Shown in pieces: positions 1 through 10,683 of a stretch of 64,000 bases of DNA. Both the position numbers and the translations under genes were made by a program. The notes below the pieces were generated by a model that saw nothing but the letters and a program-made list of their open reading frames with translations, had not been told where the DNA came from and did not search any database. Numbering within the stretch: the first letter of the stretch is position 1; each line of letters begins with the position of its first letter. The stretch comes from Scolanthus callimorphus. Lineage: Eukaryota; Cnidaria; Anthozoa; Actiniaria; Edwardsiidae. Location of the stretch: the NCBI GenBank assembly GCA_033964015.1, contig CM066916.1, positions 31,389,404 through 31,453,403 of the forward strand, given 5' to 3'.

Positions 1-1337
1 AAAGAATTGATTTGGATCACTTGGTAAAGCCGATTGTCTGTGGATGGACTGAGGTCACTACTTTATTCTCATAGCTTCTCAACCCCAAAGCACAGAAATC
101 TTGGGATTTTGTAGAAAATTCAACAAATATGTAAGAATGTCCAAGGATGTTATGTGGGAGAAATAAGAGTATAAATACAGGAGATGAATCAAAAATTAAC
201 CTTTGAGACAAACAGCTATGTATTCTTAACGCCTATTATTTAATAGCAAATAAACTGACAATTTAAATTTCCTAATTGGATTTATTTGCATGTTATTCAG
301 GTGAGGTGAACATTTTTCAAAAAGTCACAAGGTAAACCCAATATGACCAATAAAACAACGGAATTAGTAAACTCAAGAAAAAAAATATGAGCTTTCAAAA
401 TCTAAGCAATAATTTTTCACTTTGATAAAAAAACTGTCAGTAAATTGCAAAATATTGCAAACTATTTTTGAAGGACATGTTTCCTTTTGTTAAATCTTGA
501 GGAATAAAAATTTAAAAAACAGTAGAGATGCCAACCTCCAACATTCAAAATGGGGACATGCGGTGTGTATTTTGTGCCCACAAAATATCTTTTCTCAGTG
601 AAAAAAACTTTACAGCACTACAATATTTCGAGTCTCACACAAAATTATGTAAGAATGTTGGCATCCCTGAAACAATGCTGAGAATGTCAAATTTCTTTTA
701 ACTTCTATCAATATTACAAATTGTACTTCAAAACAACAATAAACAAAATAAATAGTGTGCAGATTGGCTTTCGTGAAGCAGAGTCATAGACATTCCAGCC
801 CTAATGTGTGGGGAAGTTAGGATGTCTGTTTCAAAAGTTGGATAATCCCACAGGGGGTACGGAAAATATGGTTTATTTGTGGCATGCTCCCTTAATAACA
901 AAATGTTATCAGACGGTCTAGTTAACATGTACTGCATGTATTTGTATCCATCACCATGACAACATCAATCATGTGAGAGACTTGGTGTGTGTGAAAGTAA
1001 TACCCTGTAGCCCTAGAGTTGCAGCCTTGAGAGCTGAGGAGATACTGTCTGGTGAGCAGTTTGGAGCAGGAGTCTCAGTACTGAGTGTAGTGAGCTGACA
1101 CACCACTGGTGCTGACAGGAGCATCAACAGCTGGGGTCTGAGGGGCCTTGTGGGATTTTTTTTTTAATTTCAGAAAAGGTACTTACATACCATGTAAACT
1201 TTGAATAAATACAAATCACACTTTCAACTTATTTTTATTTCTAAATAATAATAAGTTCTGTAAAGAAAGTTAATACAGTAACTACGGATGACTTTTACTA
1301 CTTTACTTCACCATTGATCCCCAGGGGGTACTTCTAG
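1..1337. other. Non-coding stretch, no gene seen
   Basis: AT-rich sequence with only short ORFs lacking domain-like composition. No splice-bounded coding exon, tRNA or clear repeat was recognised. Homopolymer A and T runs are frequent. It could be intergenic or intronic to a gene outside the window. Confidence 0.5.
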
Positions 1338-1558
1338 GTAGCCTGCATAGCTGGCGGTTGTGTGTGTTTTCCGAGAACCGTGATACTCGAGAACGAGATG
1401 TTTGGTAAATGGCAGCGTGAAGAACAGGGCCAAAGAACGAAGCCGCTTTTTGACGCTTTTTCAGCCCCATTCTTGGCGCAGCCATTTACCAAACATCTCG
1501 CTCTCAAGTATCTTGGGTCTCGGAAAACACACAAAACCGCCAGCTAAATGCAGGCTAA
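1338..1558. repeat. Foldback element with arms of about 75 bp
   Basis: The left arm (about 1339-1416, starting GTAGCCTGCATAGCTGGCGG) is the reverse complement, with a few mismatches, of the right arm (about 1478-1557, ending GCCAGCTAAATGCAGGCTAA). The 60-bp centre has no coding signal. The small ORFs on both strands here are by-products of the hairpin. It is probably a foldback/MITE-type mobile element; the target duplication was not resolved. Confidence 0.7.
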
Positions 1559-1850
1559 CTTCAAGGCTAAAATGATAGGGATGACCGATAGGGATGACCT
1601 GAAAAATACCTGTCAGAAACAATTTCCACCCAAAAAAATACTCCTCTAAAAATACCTCCTTCAGTGTAGCATTTTAGTTTAAAAAAAAAACGAAAAAATA
1701 ATGGATTTTTTTCAGCATACCATTTTCATTCAAAGAACCCTAAAAATACTGGATTGCTGATTTTAACCCCCTAAAAAAACGGTCATACCTACCATCTGAA
1801 TAATATAGGGAATACCCCTCCCCCAGGCATTGACTGCTTTTCACCAGTGA
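1559..1850. repeat. Degenerate CTAAAAATAC-rich repeat
   Basis: The motif (C)CTAAAAATAC and close variants recurs at irregular spacing and ends in a C-rich stretch (CCCCTCCCCCAGG near 1815). A similar composition is found in the element at 12326-12740, so this may be a degraded relative. No gene is seen. Confidence 0.35.
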
Positions 1851-2260
1851 TTATAGCATAATTCCAGAAGAGATCCACACCCTCACCACACCCTGCCAAT
1901 AAATTGAATCTCCAAATTCTTGTTCTTTTGTAAAAAAAATTATATTGGATGGAAGTATCCTGAAAGCATCCAGTTCTTTATCATGAGCAGAAACATCAAT
2001 TTTGTTTAATTTAAGTGGATTACTAAGAAATACAGTTCCTAGATTATCAAGATGCCAGTCTAATTCAAGTCAGTGGCAGGGTATTCTACAGTGAAAGTGC
2101 AAGCCAGCTTTGCCTAAACATTTTTACTTAATGTGTACTTAGTTGTTACTTGTACTCTCTTTCATCTTCCTTGAAATGGAAAATAAGAAAATAAAGCTAA
2201 TTTTGACCTATTACTATGAACTGTCCAGTAATTATCCAGTACAAAATTACAGATGTGATG
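1851..2260. other. Non-coding stretch, no gene seen
   Basis: AT-rich unique-looking sequence. No coding exon, RNA gene or strong repeat was found. Confidence 0.45.
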
Positions 2261-2560
2261 TTCACCAGGGTTAGTACGCTTTCTGGATGACAAAAATCCA
2301 GGATTTTTCGGGAAGTCTTTAGATATTTTTCCAGGAGTTTTTATAATGGGTAGAAAATGCCCCCTCCCCAAAAAAACATGGTAAGTCTGGAGGGTGTCAT
2401 AGTTTGCAGCCAAAAACTGACGGATTCAACCACATTTGAGTTGAAACATTTTTCCAGGAGTTCTCCAGGTTTTTTCCTTAAAATTCCAGGACTTTAAAGG
2501 ACTTTCCAGGAAGGAAATGAAAATCCAGGATATTCCAGGACGCATGCGAACCCTGGTTCA
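2261..2560. mobile_element. Short TIR element with TTCA flanks (MITE)
   Basis: Short inverted ends CCAGGGTT (2265) and AACCCTGG (ending 2556) bound about 290 bp and are flanked on both sides by TTCA, which fits a 4-bp target-site duplication. The interior is built from repeated TCCAGGA/CCAGGAGTT words on a homopurine-rich background. It is probably a non-autonomous DNA transposon; the ends are short, so the assignment is moderate. Confidence 0.5.
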
Positions 2561-3042
2561 CTCATGGATGTTTGGAGGTGTGGCAAGTACCTCAGAGAAA
2601 TGTTCCAGTTTCCCATGACTATGGCTACTCCTGATCTGTGTAATAAAAACATGATATAATAATTTAATTTCAAAATGAATGACCAATGGGAACACAGAAC
2701 TAGTTCATCCCCTTGAAATGGAATTTTAAAACACATCACCATAAAGGGAAGGATTGAACCATGGCTATTAGGGAAGACCTTAGATCCCGGAGACAGGGCT
2801 GGGCAGTTCACCAAGTCTTCATACATTTTCACTGAGCTCAGCCCTCCCCCCCCCCTTCCCCTCCCACACACACACCTTGCCGTACAATCTTACTAATGAG
2901 ACCCCCACTTTGAAAACTATTCTCCTGTCCCTGTAGATATCACTAATCAGTATTACAACTTGGCTGCAAATGAATAAAGCCTTAGCACTTGAAGCCAGTT
3001 GACTCAAAGGTTTAGCTAGTACCAATGTTGTTCTGGTCTCAT
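2561..3042. other. Non-coding stretch with a poly-C tract
   Basis: No gene is supported. A C-rich tract near 2845-2875 gives a glycine-rich antisense ORF that is compositional, not coding. Confidence 0.4.
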
Positions 3043-3990
3043 CTTGTCAAAGGCATTTAGCACAAATGGGTCTCAATTTGGTTCTGAAAGTGCCGAAAAG
3101 CTACAGTTGGGGCTTTGAGTGTGTGTAAAGGGGGGCTTTTGGTAAAGTTCCTCTAACTGGATCTCACATGGCGCACAGGTAGCCCAGTAGGTCTAGGGAG
3201 TTTTGAACTTTGGAAGGGGTTACCCTTATTCAGGACAAGGCTTAAGGGGTACCCCAATTCAGGACAAGGGCCTATCGGTACTGGTAAGCCAGGGTCTGTC
3301 AGAGAAGCAAATAATGGCAGCAATGTTGCTCTGCCTTACACAGAACAACATCTCATAATAACAACAGGGCCTCACCTTATAGGCTACAAGCACACCCCAG
3401 ATCAACTTCCTTGACAGCAATCTAGCTTGCCACTAGGATCCTGGAAAAGCAAAAATCAACAGTCAGCAAGATCATAAAAGATTCTTGTCAAAGCCATTCG
3501 CTGGGTCTCAATCTGGTCCAGCAAGTGCCCAAAAGCTACAGTTGGGGCTTTCAGTGAGCGGGCAGTGCAAGAATTTTTGTCTCTGCACAGGCGATAGACC
3601 TGAGAATCAAAGTGTGAAAAGGGGGGCTTTTGGTAGTTAAAGTTCCTCTAACAGGATCTCACATGGCGCTCACAGGTAGCCCAGTAGGTCTTAGGGAGCT
3701 TTGGACTTTGGAAGGGGTTACCCTAATTCCAGACAAGGCTTAAAGAGGAGCCCTAGTTTAGCACAAGGGCCTGCCAGTAAGCCGGGGCCTGTCAGGGAAG
3801 CATATAATGGCAGCTATGTTGCTGTCTTGCACAGAACAACATCTCATAATAACAACAGGGCCTCACCTTATAGGCCACAAGCACCGGGTGAATGTGAATA
3901 GACAACTCCTTGACAGCAATCTAGCTTGCCACTTGGATCCTGGCAAAGCAAAAATCAACAGTGAGCAATATCACACAAGATGAGGCTAGT
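3043..3990. repeat. Imperfect tandem duplication, two units of about 440-500 bp
   Basis: The unit beginning near 3045 (CTTGTCAAAGGCATTTAGC) recurs near 3483 (CTTGTCAAAGCCATTCGC). Both copies share the words ACAGTTGGGGCTTT, CTCACATGGCGC, GTAGCCCAGTAGGTCT, AACAACATCTCATAATAACA and TTGACAGCAATCTAGCTTGC. The second unit carries about 60 bp extra near 3545-3605. No long ORF runs through either copy. Confidence 0.75.
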
Positions 3991-4019
3991 TAGTCAAAGG
4001 TGGTTTAGCTCATTTCTGC

Positions 4020-4242
4020 TAAAGCCTGGTGCACACTAGCGACATAAGGACGTTATGTTGCAACGAAAAAAGCATGGGAAAACATTGGAAATAATCAATA
4101 ATTTCCATAGATCATCATTAGATTACTTCACCAAAGCAATCTTATGTTATTTTTGGTCGATTTCAACGTTTTGAAGCCACTAAACTTTGTTCGTGTGATA
4201 TTTTTCTTATGTCATTATGTTGCAAGTGTGCACTAGGCTTAA
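4020..4242. mobile_element. MITE with imperfect TIRs
   Basis: The left end AAGCCTGGTGCACACTAGCG (4022) and the right end reverse complement AAGCCTAGTGCACACTTGCA form inverted termini. Both are followed by a further match around ACATAA/TTATGT. The interior is non-coding. It is a typical short non-autonomous DNA element. Confidence 0.6.
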
Positions 4243-4361
4243 CTGGCCTCGTATTTTTTATTGGTTTCCAAACTTTATCTAAGTTTTGATAAGTACTCTA
4301 TTTGAAATTTTATGTACTATGTAGACTCTGTGGACTTTCACTTATTTCAATATTTTTGGGG

Positions 4362-4978
4362 GCTTTTCTTCACTCACCTATCTTTAGTCACACAATTAAA
4401 CACAATTAAATTCTTTATTCCATAAAATACCAATTACACGGCATATAGGATACACTAACAAATATATAGGTACAAAAGAAAAAAAATTACATAAGGCTAA
4501 ATGAGACTCATTAGATTCTTCAGCATCTCGAACCATCGCATTAAAACGCTCGAGAATATCAAAACAAAATTTGGCAGTTACCTTTACGACAGACTCGTCA
4601 CACATTGACAATAAGTAAACGCATAGATTACGCAAACCTAGTTGGCCAAAGGAAACATTCAGTTGCAAAATGTCAGTCAAAAATAAATCTCTTATATGAA
4701 CAAAAGACGCATGGTTACAATACATCAAATAATGCGTCTCATCTCCAATTTCATTAAGATTGCAGAATGAACATTTCCTAGAGTTATAATCAATATTAGC
4801 ATATCTGCCAACTTCCTGTTATTTGCTCACCAGTTCATGTTATGCATTTCAGCTCTATAGAGCCCTCTAATGACTTTTGACAAGAGCTCTATAGAGCTGA
4901 AACCCGTAACATGAACTGGTGAGCAAATAACATACAGGACGTGTGACTAAAGATAGGAATGAAGAGTGAAGAAAAACC
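4362..4978. repeat. Large nested palindrome enclosing a LINE remnant
   Basis: The outer arms are 4362-4393 (CTTCACTCACCTATCTTTAG) and 4941-4976 (CTAAAGATAGGAATGAAGAG). The inner arms are about 4816-4862 and 4884-4935, containing GTTATTTGCTCACCAGTTCA and its reverse complement. Between the outer left arm and the inner left arm sits a retrotransposon 3' fragment on -. The layout suggests an insertion into one arm of an existing foldback element. Confidence 0.6.
4396..4812 (-). pseudogene. Non-LTR retrotransposon reverse transcriptase C-terminal remnant
   Basis: Reading on - from about 4812 to a stop at 4396 gives a continuous frame. It contains RKCSFCNLNEIGDETHYL followed by MYC and then a helical, Leu/Phe-rich tail ending in KEFNCV. 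A C-x2-C...H-x4-C cluster just after the RT domain, with the phrase 'IGDE-H-C', is a known hallmark of LINE ORF2 C termini in animals. The RT palm motif is not present in the window, so this is a 5'-truncated copy. No flanking ORF1 or endonuclease is seen. Confidence 0.65.
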
Positions 4979-5446
4979 AAAATAATCTTTGATAAGTAAT
5001 TATTCACAAATGCTTGCAATAGGCCAATGTCCACTAAGTGCTGGAGAAGAGAAGGATCCATTTTTTCTGTTACAAAAAAAATGGAAATTTTATTTTTTCT
5101 GTGATACATACATTGGCAGGTAACCAATATCAGTTGTGCGTGCGAGTTTTCCCAACTTTAACCTTCACACGGATGTCAGATGTTGGTGAACGTAGAACAT
5201 TATCCTATACTTTAGATGCTTTGTCACGAGTTAGTTCCTTATCTCTAGCTGGAACGATCTCCCTAAATTGAGATCCCTAAAGCTAACAATATATCATTAT
5301 GCATTGAAGCAAAACTGGATAATTGGAAGCAAACACGCCAAATCTGAGAACTTTGGACAAGAAAAGGCATAATATTTTGCTTTTATTAATGACGTTTCCT
5401 GAAAACTAGGATTCACCACTGGAATTGATTGATACTTGATACATAA
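4979..5446. other. Non-coding stretch, no gene seen
   Basis: Only short overlapping ORFs; no conserved motif was recognised. Confidence 0.4.
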
Positions 5447-5890
5447 TAATGCACTAGTCAAAGTAAATCCTGTGACATGGTGGGGAGGGGGGGAGGTAAA
5501 AAGGCCACTTTTAACAAGTCAGTGTGTCACTAGTGTGGGGCCTTTGGTGGGGAAATCCCTCGAAAGCCTCCAGCATGGCAGTGGATATGTCCAATATGCC
5601 ATCTCCAATAAAGTTAAAGCTATTCCCTTTAAAGTTGTCTGTGGTTGTGGGACGCGAAGGCATACATCAATGTTTTGCAAATGCTATATCAATGTTTTGC
5701 AGGGCTCGAAATTATGCCAAAAACATGCCCATATGTTTTCTTCTTAACTTTGATCAGCCAATGCCCAGCGCCAGCTAATGACACGCCTCTCTGTGTATCT
5801 CTTAATGTTATAAAGGCCTATAATGGCCTTTTTCCATTGAATACAAGACATAAACAGACATGGCGGGGGTTTACTTTGACTAGTGCATAA
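5447..5890. mobile_element. MITE with TAA target duplication
   Basis: The inverted ends TGCACTAGTCAAAGTAAA (from 5450) and TTTACTTTGACTAGTGCA (to 5887) bound a 438-bp element. Both sides carry TAA (5447-5449, 5888-5890). A 3-bp TWA duplication is the signature of PIF/Harbinger-type elements, so this is a candidate non-autonomous Harbinger. Several overlapping + ORFs inside it (for example 5436-5747) have no recognisable domain and are treated as chance. Confidence 0.75.
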
Positions 5891-6788
5891 ATTATCATGA
5901 TAATTATGGCATACAACATTTGTGACAATGGTATGACTAGTTTTACGGGAAAACTAGGTGGTCTGCGTCGGCGGAGACGTGAACATGAACAACAACAACC
6001 AAAGGTTGAGATTTATGTTAAACGCCATGGAAAAATTGTCACATTCGTGACAAAGATCCGTAAAAATCGAGGCTTACGTCTTGTAAAATGATTCAAATAT
6101 GCACAAGCGCTATATTTTAGCCATCGCTTTCAGCTGATCATTTGAAACTTTGTCGAGCATCTACTGCAGAGCATCGCTCACTCAAACTGAGCCTTCGATG
6201 CTGAAGACAAAGTCAAGGTTTGCAAGACCAAAGATGTAAAAGCTAGATTAAAACTTACGACGTCAGATTAGAGGTGGCTTTTACGTATCTAATAAAAGGA
6301 ATTATATCTTACTTGCTGAGGACTAGTCTTTCTGTGCTCTTAAATCAATGAGTTTTCTCGTTGTGCAGAGAAGTTGAGCACCGTCCCGTGGTGTTGAAGT
6401 CCAGTGGAAGGCGCCATTTTGATTACCACAGGCTTTCCAACCGATTTCCAACCTCGTCTCCAGGGTCTTGTGGGTAACTTTCAAGATGGCGGTTGGTCGA
6501 GAATGCCACGTGATCTGGAAATGGCGAAACGGTTATTATCGAGTACCGTTGTTTTCACCTCTTCCCTAACAATTTTCGGATTGAGCTCGAAAATAGGAAC
6601 AGCGAAAATGACTCTTTTTTTTTGATAATTTTATTCGACGGCAGTTGTTTCTCAAACTTTTTTTGTGAAAAGAAAAGGAAGCTTTGATTTTCTGAAAAAC
6701 GGCAATGGACGGGGACGGAAGGAGATGTCATGCGTCATGTAGGAAGCAGAAGGAAGGACTCTTTTTTCTTTAGCTAGCAACATTTCAC
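5891..6788. other. Non-coding stretch, no gene seen
   Basis: A short + ORF at 5897-6091 is rich in Arg and Lys but has no recognisable family. A palindromic word ACTAGTTTTACGGGAAAACT at 5937 recurs at 8029. Confidence 0.4.
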
Positions 6789-7627
6789 TTATGTATCAGT
6801 CAATTCCAGTGGTGACCATGCCCCCCCCCCCCCCCCCCCCCGGGCTTTTGGTCATTTCTAAAAATAAAACTGAAAATTCCCCGCCCCCGGGCTAGCAAAA
6901 ATGCAGAATACCCCACGGCGGGGAACACAAAAAGCGGAAATGCCCCACCCCCGGGACGAGAAAAAGACGGTAACTCTGCGTGACAAAGCTTCACAACAAA
7001 AACTTCAACTCCATTTATACTGTCCGAGCATTTACAATTCGTTTTTAAATGTACTTAAGTTTTCTCGTCTTTGAACGAGTTCGCATTTCACTGAAAGTGA
7101 GACAAATAAATAAAGAAGTGACATTCCTAGGCCATTCGCGGTTGTAGCCATTTAGCTGCATCTCTCAATGCGAAATTTACCTTTATTCTATTTTGCAGAG
7201 CAACTATTTCGCAGTTATGTTACTTGACTTTTTGCGAAATTGGAACTCTGTTTATAGTGTCAATTCATTTTTATGTTTTTCCACTGAGACGAAATTGCGA
7301 AATCTGTTTCTTCTCTATAGAAGACATTAACTGTGAAATGTGCAAATGTGTCAGTCTCCAAACGTGGTGTATACGGGCCATGCTCTGCATTATATTTTAT
7401 GTGGCGTTATTTTCTGTAACTGGGTTGTACTTCGCAAAACCCGACGCGCTTGAGATGAGAAAACCAAAATTCCCCACCCCCCTCCCCAGGGGAAAAACAA
7501 TTCCCGACCCCGGGGCCAGCAAAATTTTCAAAATTCCCCACCCCAGGGAAGGCACTGGTGTGCAAATGCCCCACGGTGTCCGGGGGGGGGGGGGGGATGG
7601 TCACCGCTGGAATTGACTGATACATTA
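6789..7627. mobile_element. TIR element of 833 bp with TTA target duplication
   Basis: The termini TGTATCAGTCAATTCCAG (6792) and CTGGAATTGACTGATACA (to 7624) are perfect inverted repeats, extended by GTGACCAT/ATGGTCAC with one mismatch. They are followed inward by poly-C and poly-G runs respectively. TTA flanks both ends (6789-6791, 7625-7627), matching a PIF/Harbinger-type 3-bp duplication. The interior holds C-rich 'CCCC(A/G)CCCC' words near both ends and no transposase. A + ORF at 7224-7616 runs into the right TIR and is not taken as a host gene. Confidence 0.8.
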
Positions 7628-8920
7628 ATATTATTAGGTATCTCACAAAAATGTTCCTTGTCTCACGAAGTCATCAATTGTTACGTGGAAAGTTTACTGC
7701 ATACCCTGCATGCGACTGCCAGGCAATAGGCATGCGCAGAAGCTCATAAGTACTACTTATGAGCTTCTGGCATGCGACGAGAGCAAGTGGTTATCGACCG
7801 CCAACCAGGAGCGGTGAGCTTTAGCCGTAATTTCGACGGCAGCTACTAGCTGTGACCAAGCGATTTGCATTCTCTTACCCAGAGTTCGTCGTCTCGCAGG
7901 GGAGGCTCTGGTGACATCCATTTGAGGGCCTTCGCGTATTGGCTGGAATGGCGCGCACGCGTACATAAAAGTAGTTTAATCTCGCTTTATAAAAACGTAG
8001 TCAAAATAACATTGGCATTCGGTATCACACTAGTTTTACGGGAAAACTAGGTGGCGTTCGGCATTAGTTTCCTAGTCGTCTTATCAACCTATCGCCACCG
8101 ACTTGAACGCTCCAAAAGTAATTATGAGGCATATAAAACCACCATTTTCTTATACGCATGCGTCGGTGGCTGTCACCAGAGCCTCCCCCCAATTTGAGCC
8201 GCTCCCGCGAGGTGACGAGCCGGGGAGCTCTGGGACGAGAATGAGCGATTTGAGGTTACGGCAAGCAAAGCACGATGTCCACACTGCGCAGACTCTAAAA
8301 CGTCCATTTCGCTATTCAATCCGTGAATTGTGAGAATTGTTAACTTTCGACAAAAATACCACAAGTGGTTAGGCAGCTACAGAGTGGATCCGCGAGGTAC
8401 CCACTTATTAGGAAGTTTATGCTTATGTCGGAATTCACGTTATAATTTATTTCTAGCTCTTAAATATTATAGTAAGCGATACTGCAAGTGAGAGAAGCAG
8501 AGAGGAGATCGTATTAGGGTTGAGTTAAATTACTTGCCCACCGTTTCACGTTTTCGTTTGGTCTGGTTATTTGTTTTACTCCCGTGCAACATAGGTATCA
8601 TGTTATCATGTTATCTGCAAATACGAGAAATAAATAAGAAGATTAAAAGAGAAGCAAGAGGATATTATGTATCACGGAAACTCATTATGCAAAATAGGGC
8701 CAAACGATCGACTATTTTGTAACGCGTAACAGGTTTAATTTTTGTTCCCTGTTTGGCCGATCACGGATGATTTATAAATGGGTAAACAGTTTTCTATTTG
8801 GAAACGGGCGTGGGTTGTGGTGCAGTCTTACCTTTGTTGACAATGTTAGGTCTGCCATTATTAAATCGGATCATCTTAATCCTGATTGCCTAGCTACTTC
8901 CTCTACAAGCCAAGTACTTA
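7628..8920. other. Non-coding stretch with a short perfect hairpin
   Basis: At 7738-7768 there are 15-bp perfect arms around one base (AGAAGCTCATAAGTA and its reverse complement), bordered by GCATGCG on each side. A GGGGAGGCTCTGGTGAC word near 7898 occurs inverted near 8175, so 7.73-8.2 kb may be a degraded inverted-repeat element. No gene is seen. Confidence 0.45.
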
Positions 8921-10438
8921 AGTCTCATTAAGGGGGTCCATGGCTAATTCACCAAAACACAACCTAAAAAAGAAATGAAAATGTTCAACTTTTCAAATTG
9001 ATTTCATGACCGATACATTGTGAGATAACCCTGCACATCAAAGGATACTCAGTTGTCACTTTCTGGGCAAATGGAGTGATTTACAGTGAATTATAGCCAT
9101 TGGCCACCTTAAATATGATCATTTGTTAAATATGATCATTACAGAACCCGAACGCTCGACAGCAAAACACTCTTAAACATATCATAGCCCTCCATCAACA
9201 ACTCTTCGAAACAAGGAAGTTATCACAGTTTTTAATTCGCAAAGAGCGACACTTGTAAGGAAGTACTACTCTTGTCGAAATTCACGTTATTTTGTTTTTA
9301 TCATGAATAACAACGGGCAATGCCATTTTGACTCGAGATACAAATCTTGTATATATTATCACGGTTCGTTAATAGCGCCATCAGAACCCATTAGATCTAG
9401 TAACCTGGAGCAGGATTTTGCTTCTCCGCAGGTAACAATATTAACGTAATTTGTACAAACCGTGAAACAAAGTTGTATATGAGTCTTATCAGATTCGAAT
9501 CAGATACGTCAAGACACTACATAAGAGAACAAGGCATTATTTTTAGTAGAGCGTCAAGTTTATTACACTAAGGCATGTTTCGTGGGTTTATGGAAATCAG
9601 TCTATATACATTTTATGCGTCTCTAGGAGAACTAAAATAGTAGTACAATCTAAATTATGGGGTTATTATGAATCGTAGAAGTTTTTCTTTATTCTCGCTG
9701 TTACTAATTGGCAGATTAGTACGATGACGTACATTGGGTTTATTTTACAACTGTGTAAGTCCATTTCAATGAATGGTGGCTTTTTGTTTGGAGGTAAATT
9801 AATGGAATATTATATAGAAGTTATTTTGAATGCACAATGAAACCCTTATTCTTACTATTTGCATTGCTTCACGTTTGTTTGCGCTTTTTCGTTAAAGTCT
9901 CTAGAACAGAGGCCACAGGCATTACTCTCGGGCAAAAGCAACCCGGGTTAACACCTACAGCATACGATATTTAGCGGTAACATTTTTAAAAGTAGAACAA
10001 AGAAAGAAAGTTAAAAAGTAGAAAAAGAAAGTAAAAAGTAATAACAGTGTCTTTATTCCTGTGTTTATAACTCCGAAATAGGCTATATTGAATAGCAATA
10101 TCAAATGTTTCGTTGACGTTCTTCCGCGCGCGCCAAAGATGCTCCCTAGCAGTAAAACAGTCTATAAAGTATGAGGCAATATCCTTTGAAACAAGGAAAG
10201 TGCGGCATTTGCGTAGGCCTAGAAAACACGTCAAAGTGTAAACACGTACGTTAAGATTTTGTTTCAAATTTTAAATTAATATCGAAAACCGCGCAACTAT
10301 CAACATGCAATTTCTTGTTCATCTTGGTTTGTGTGATAGCAAATATGATGAAAAAAAGGCGGTGCATAATCAGGAACAACTCATGCATTTAGAGTTTCGC
10401 TAAATAGAACCCAGCTGATTGCAAGATGAGGGTAAAAA
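8921..10438. other. Non-coding stretch, no gene seen
   Basis: AT-rich, with only short low-complexity ORFs. An antisense ORF at 9986-10267 lacks any recognisable motif. Confidence 0.45.
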
Positions 10439-10683
10439 GAATCTCTTAGTAAAACTAGCAAGAATGAAATAAGACTGACCTAACAAAATAACAACATCAT
10501 ACCCATAATAGAATAATAGAAAATGTGTGGTGCCTTCTAGAGCTCGCTCGTTATTCACTAATGCATCTCTTAGCGAAACTAACAAAAACAAAATAAGACT
10601 GATCTAATAAAATGACGGCCTCATAAGCAACACAGAAATAGGCGGCGCCTTTTAGAGCTCTCTCATTATTCACTTCTCAATCA
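10439..10683. repeat. Diverged tandem repeat, two units of about 123 bp
   Basis: Unit 1 begins near 10439 (AATCTCTTAGTAAAACTAGC) and unit 2 near 10563 (CATCTCTTAGCGAAACTAAC). Both contain AATAAGACTGA, TAATAGA/CAGAAATAG and CTAGAGCTC or TTAGAGCTC followed by TTATTCACT. Confidence 0.7.

Noticed and set aside
6800..6994. Glycine-rich - ORF
   Set aside because: Produced by the poly-C run and the left TIR of the 833-bp element.
7224..7616. 130-codon + ORF
   Set aside because: It lies within a TIR element, ends in the right TIR, and has a repeat-driven Pro/Gly-rich tail; no domain.
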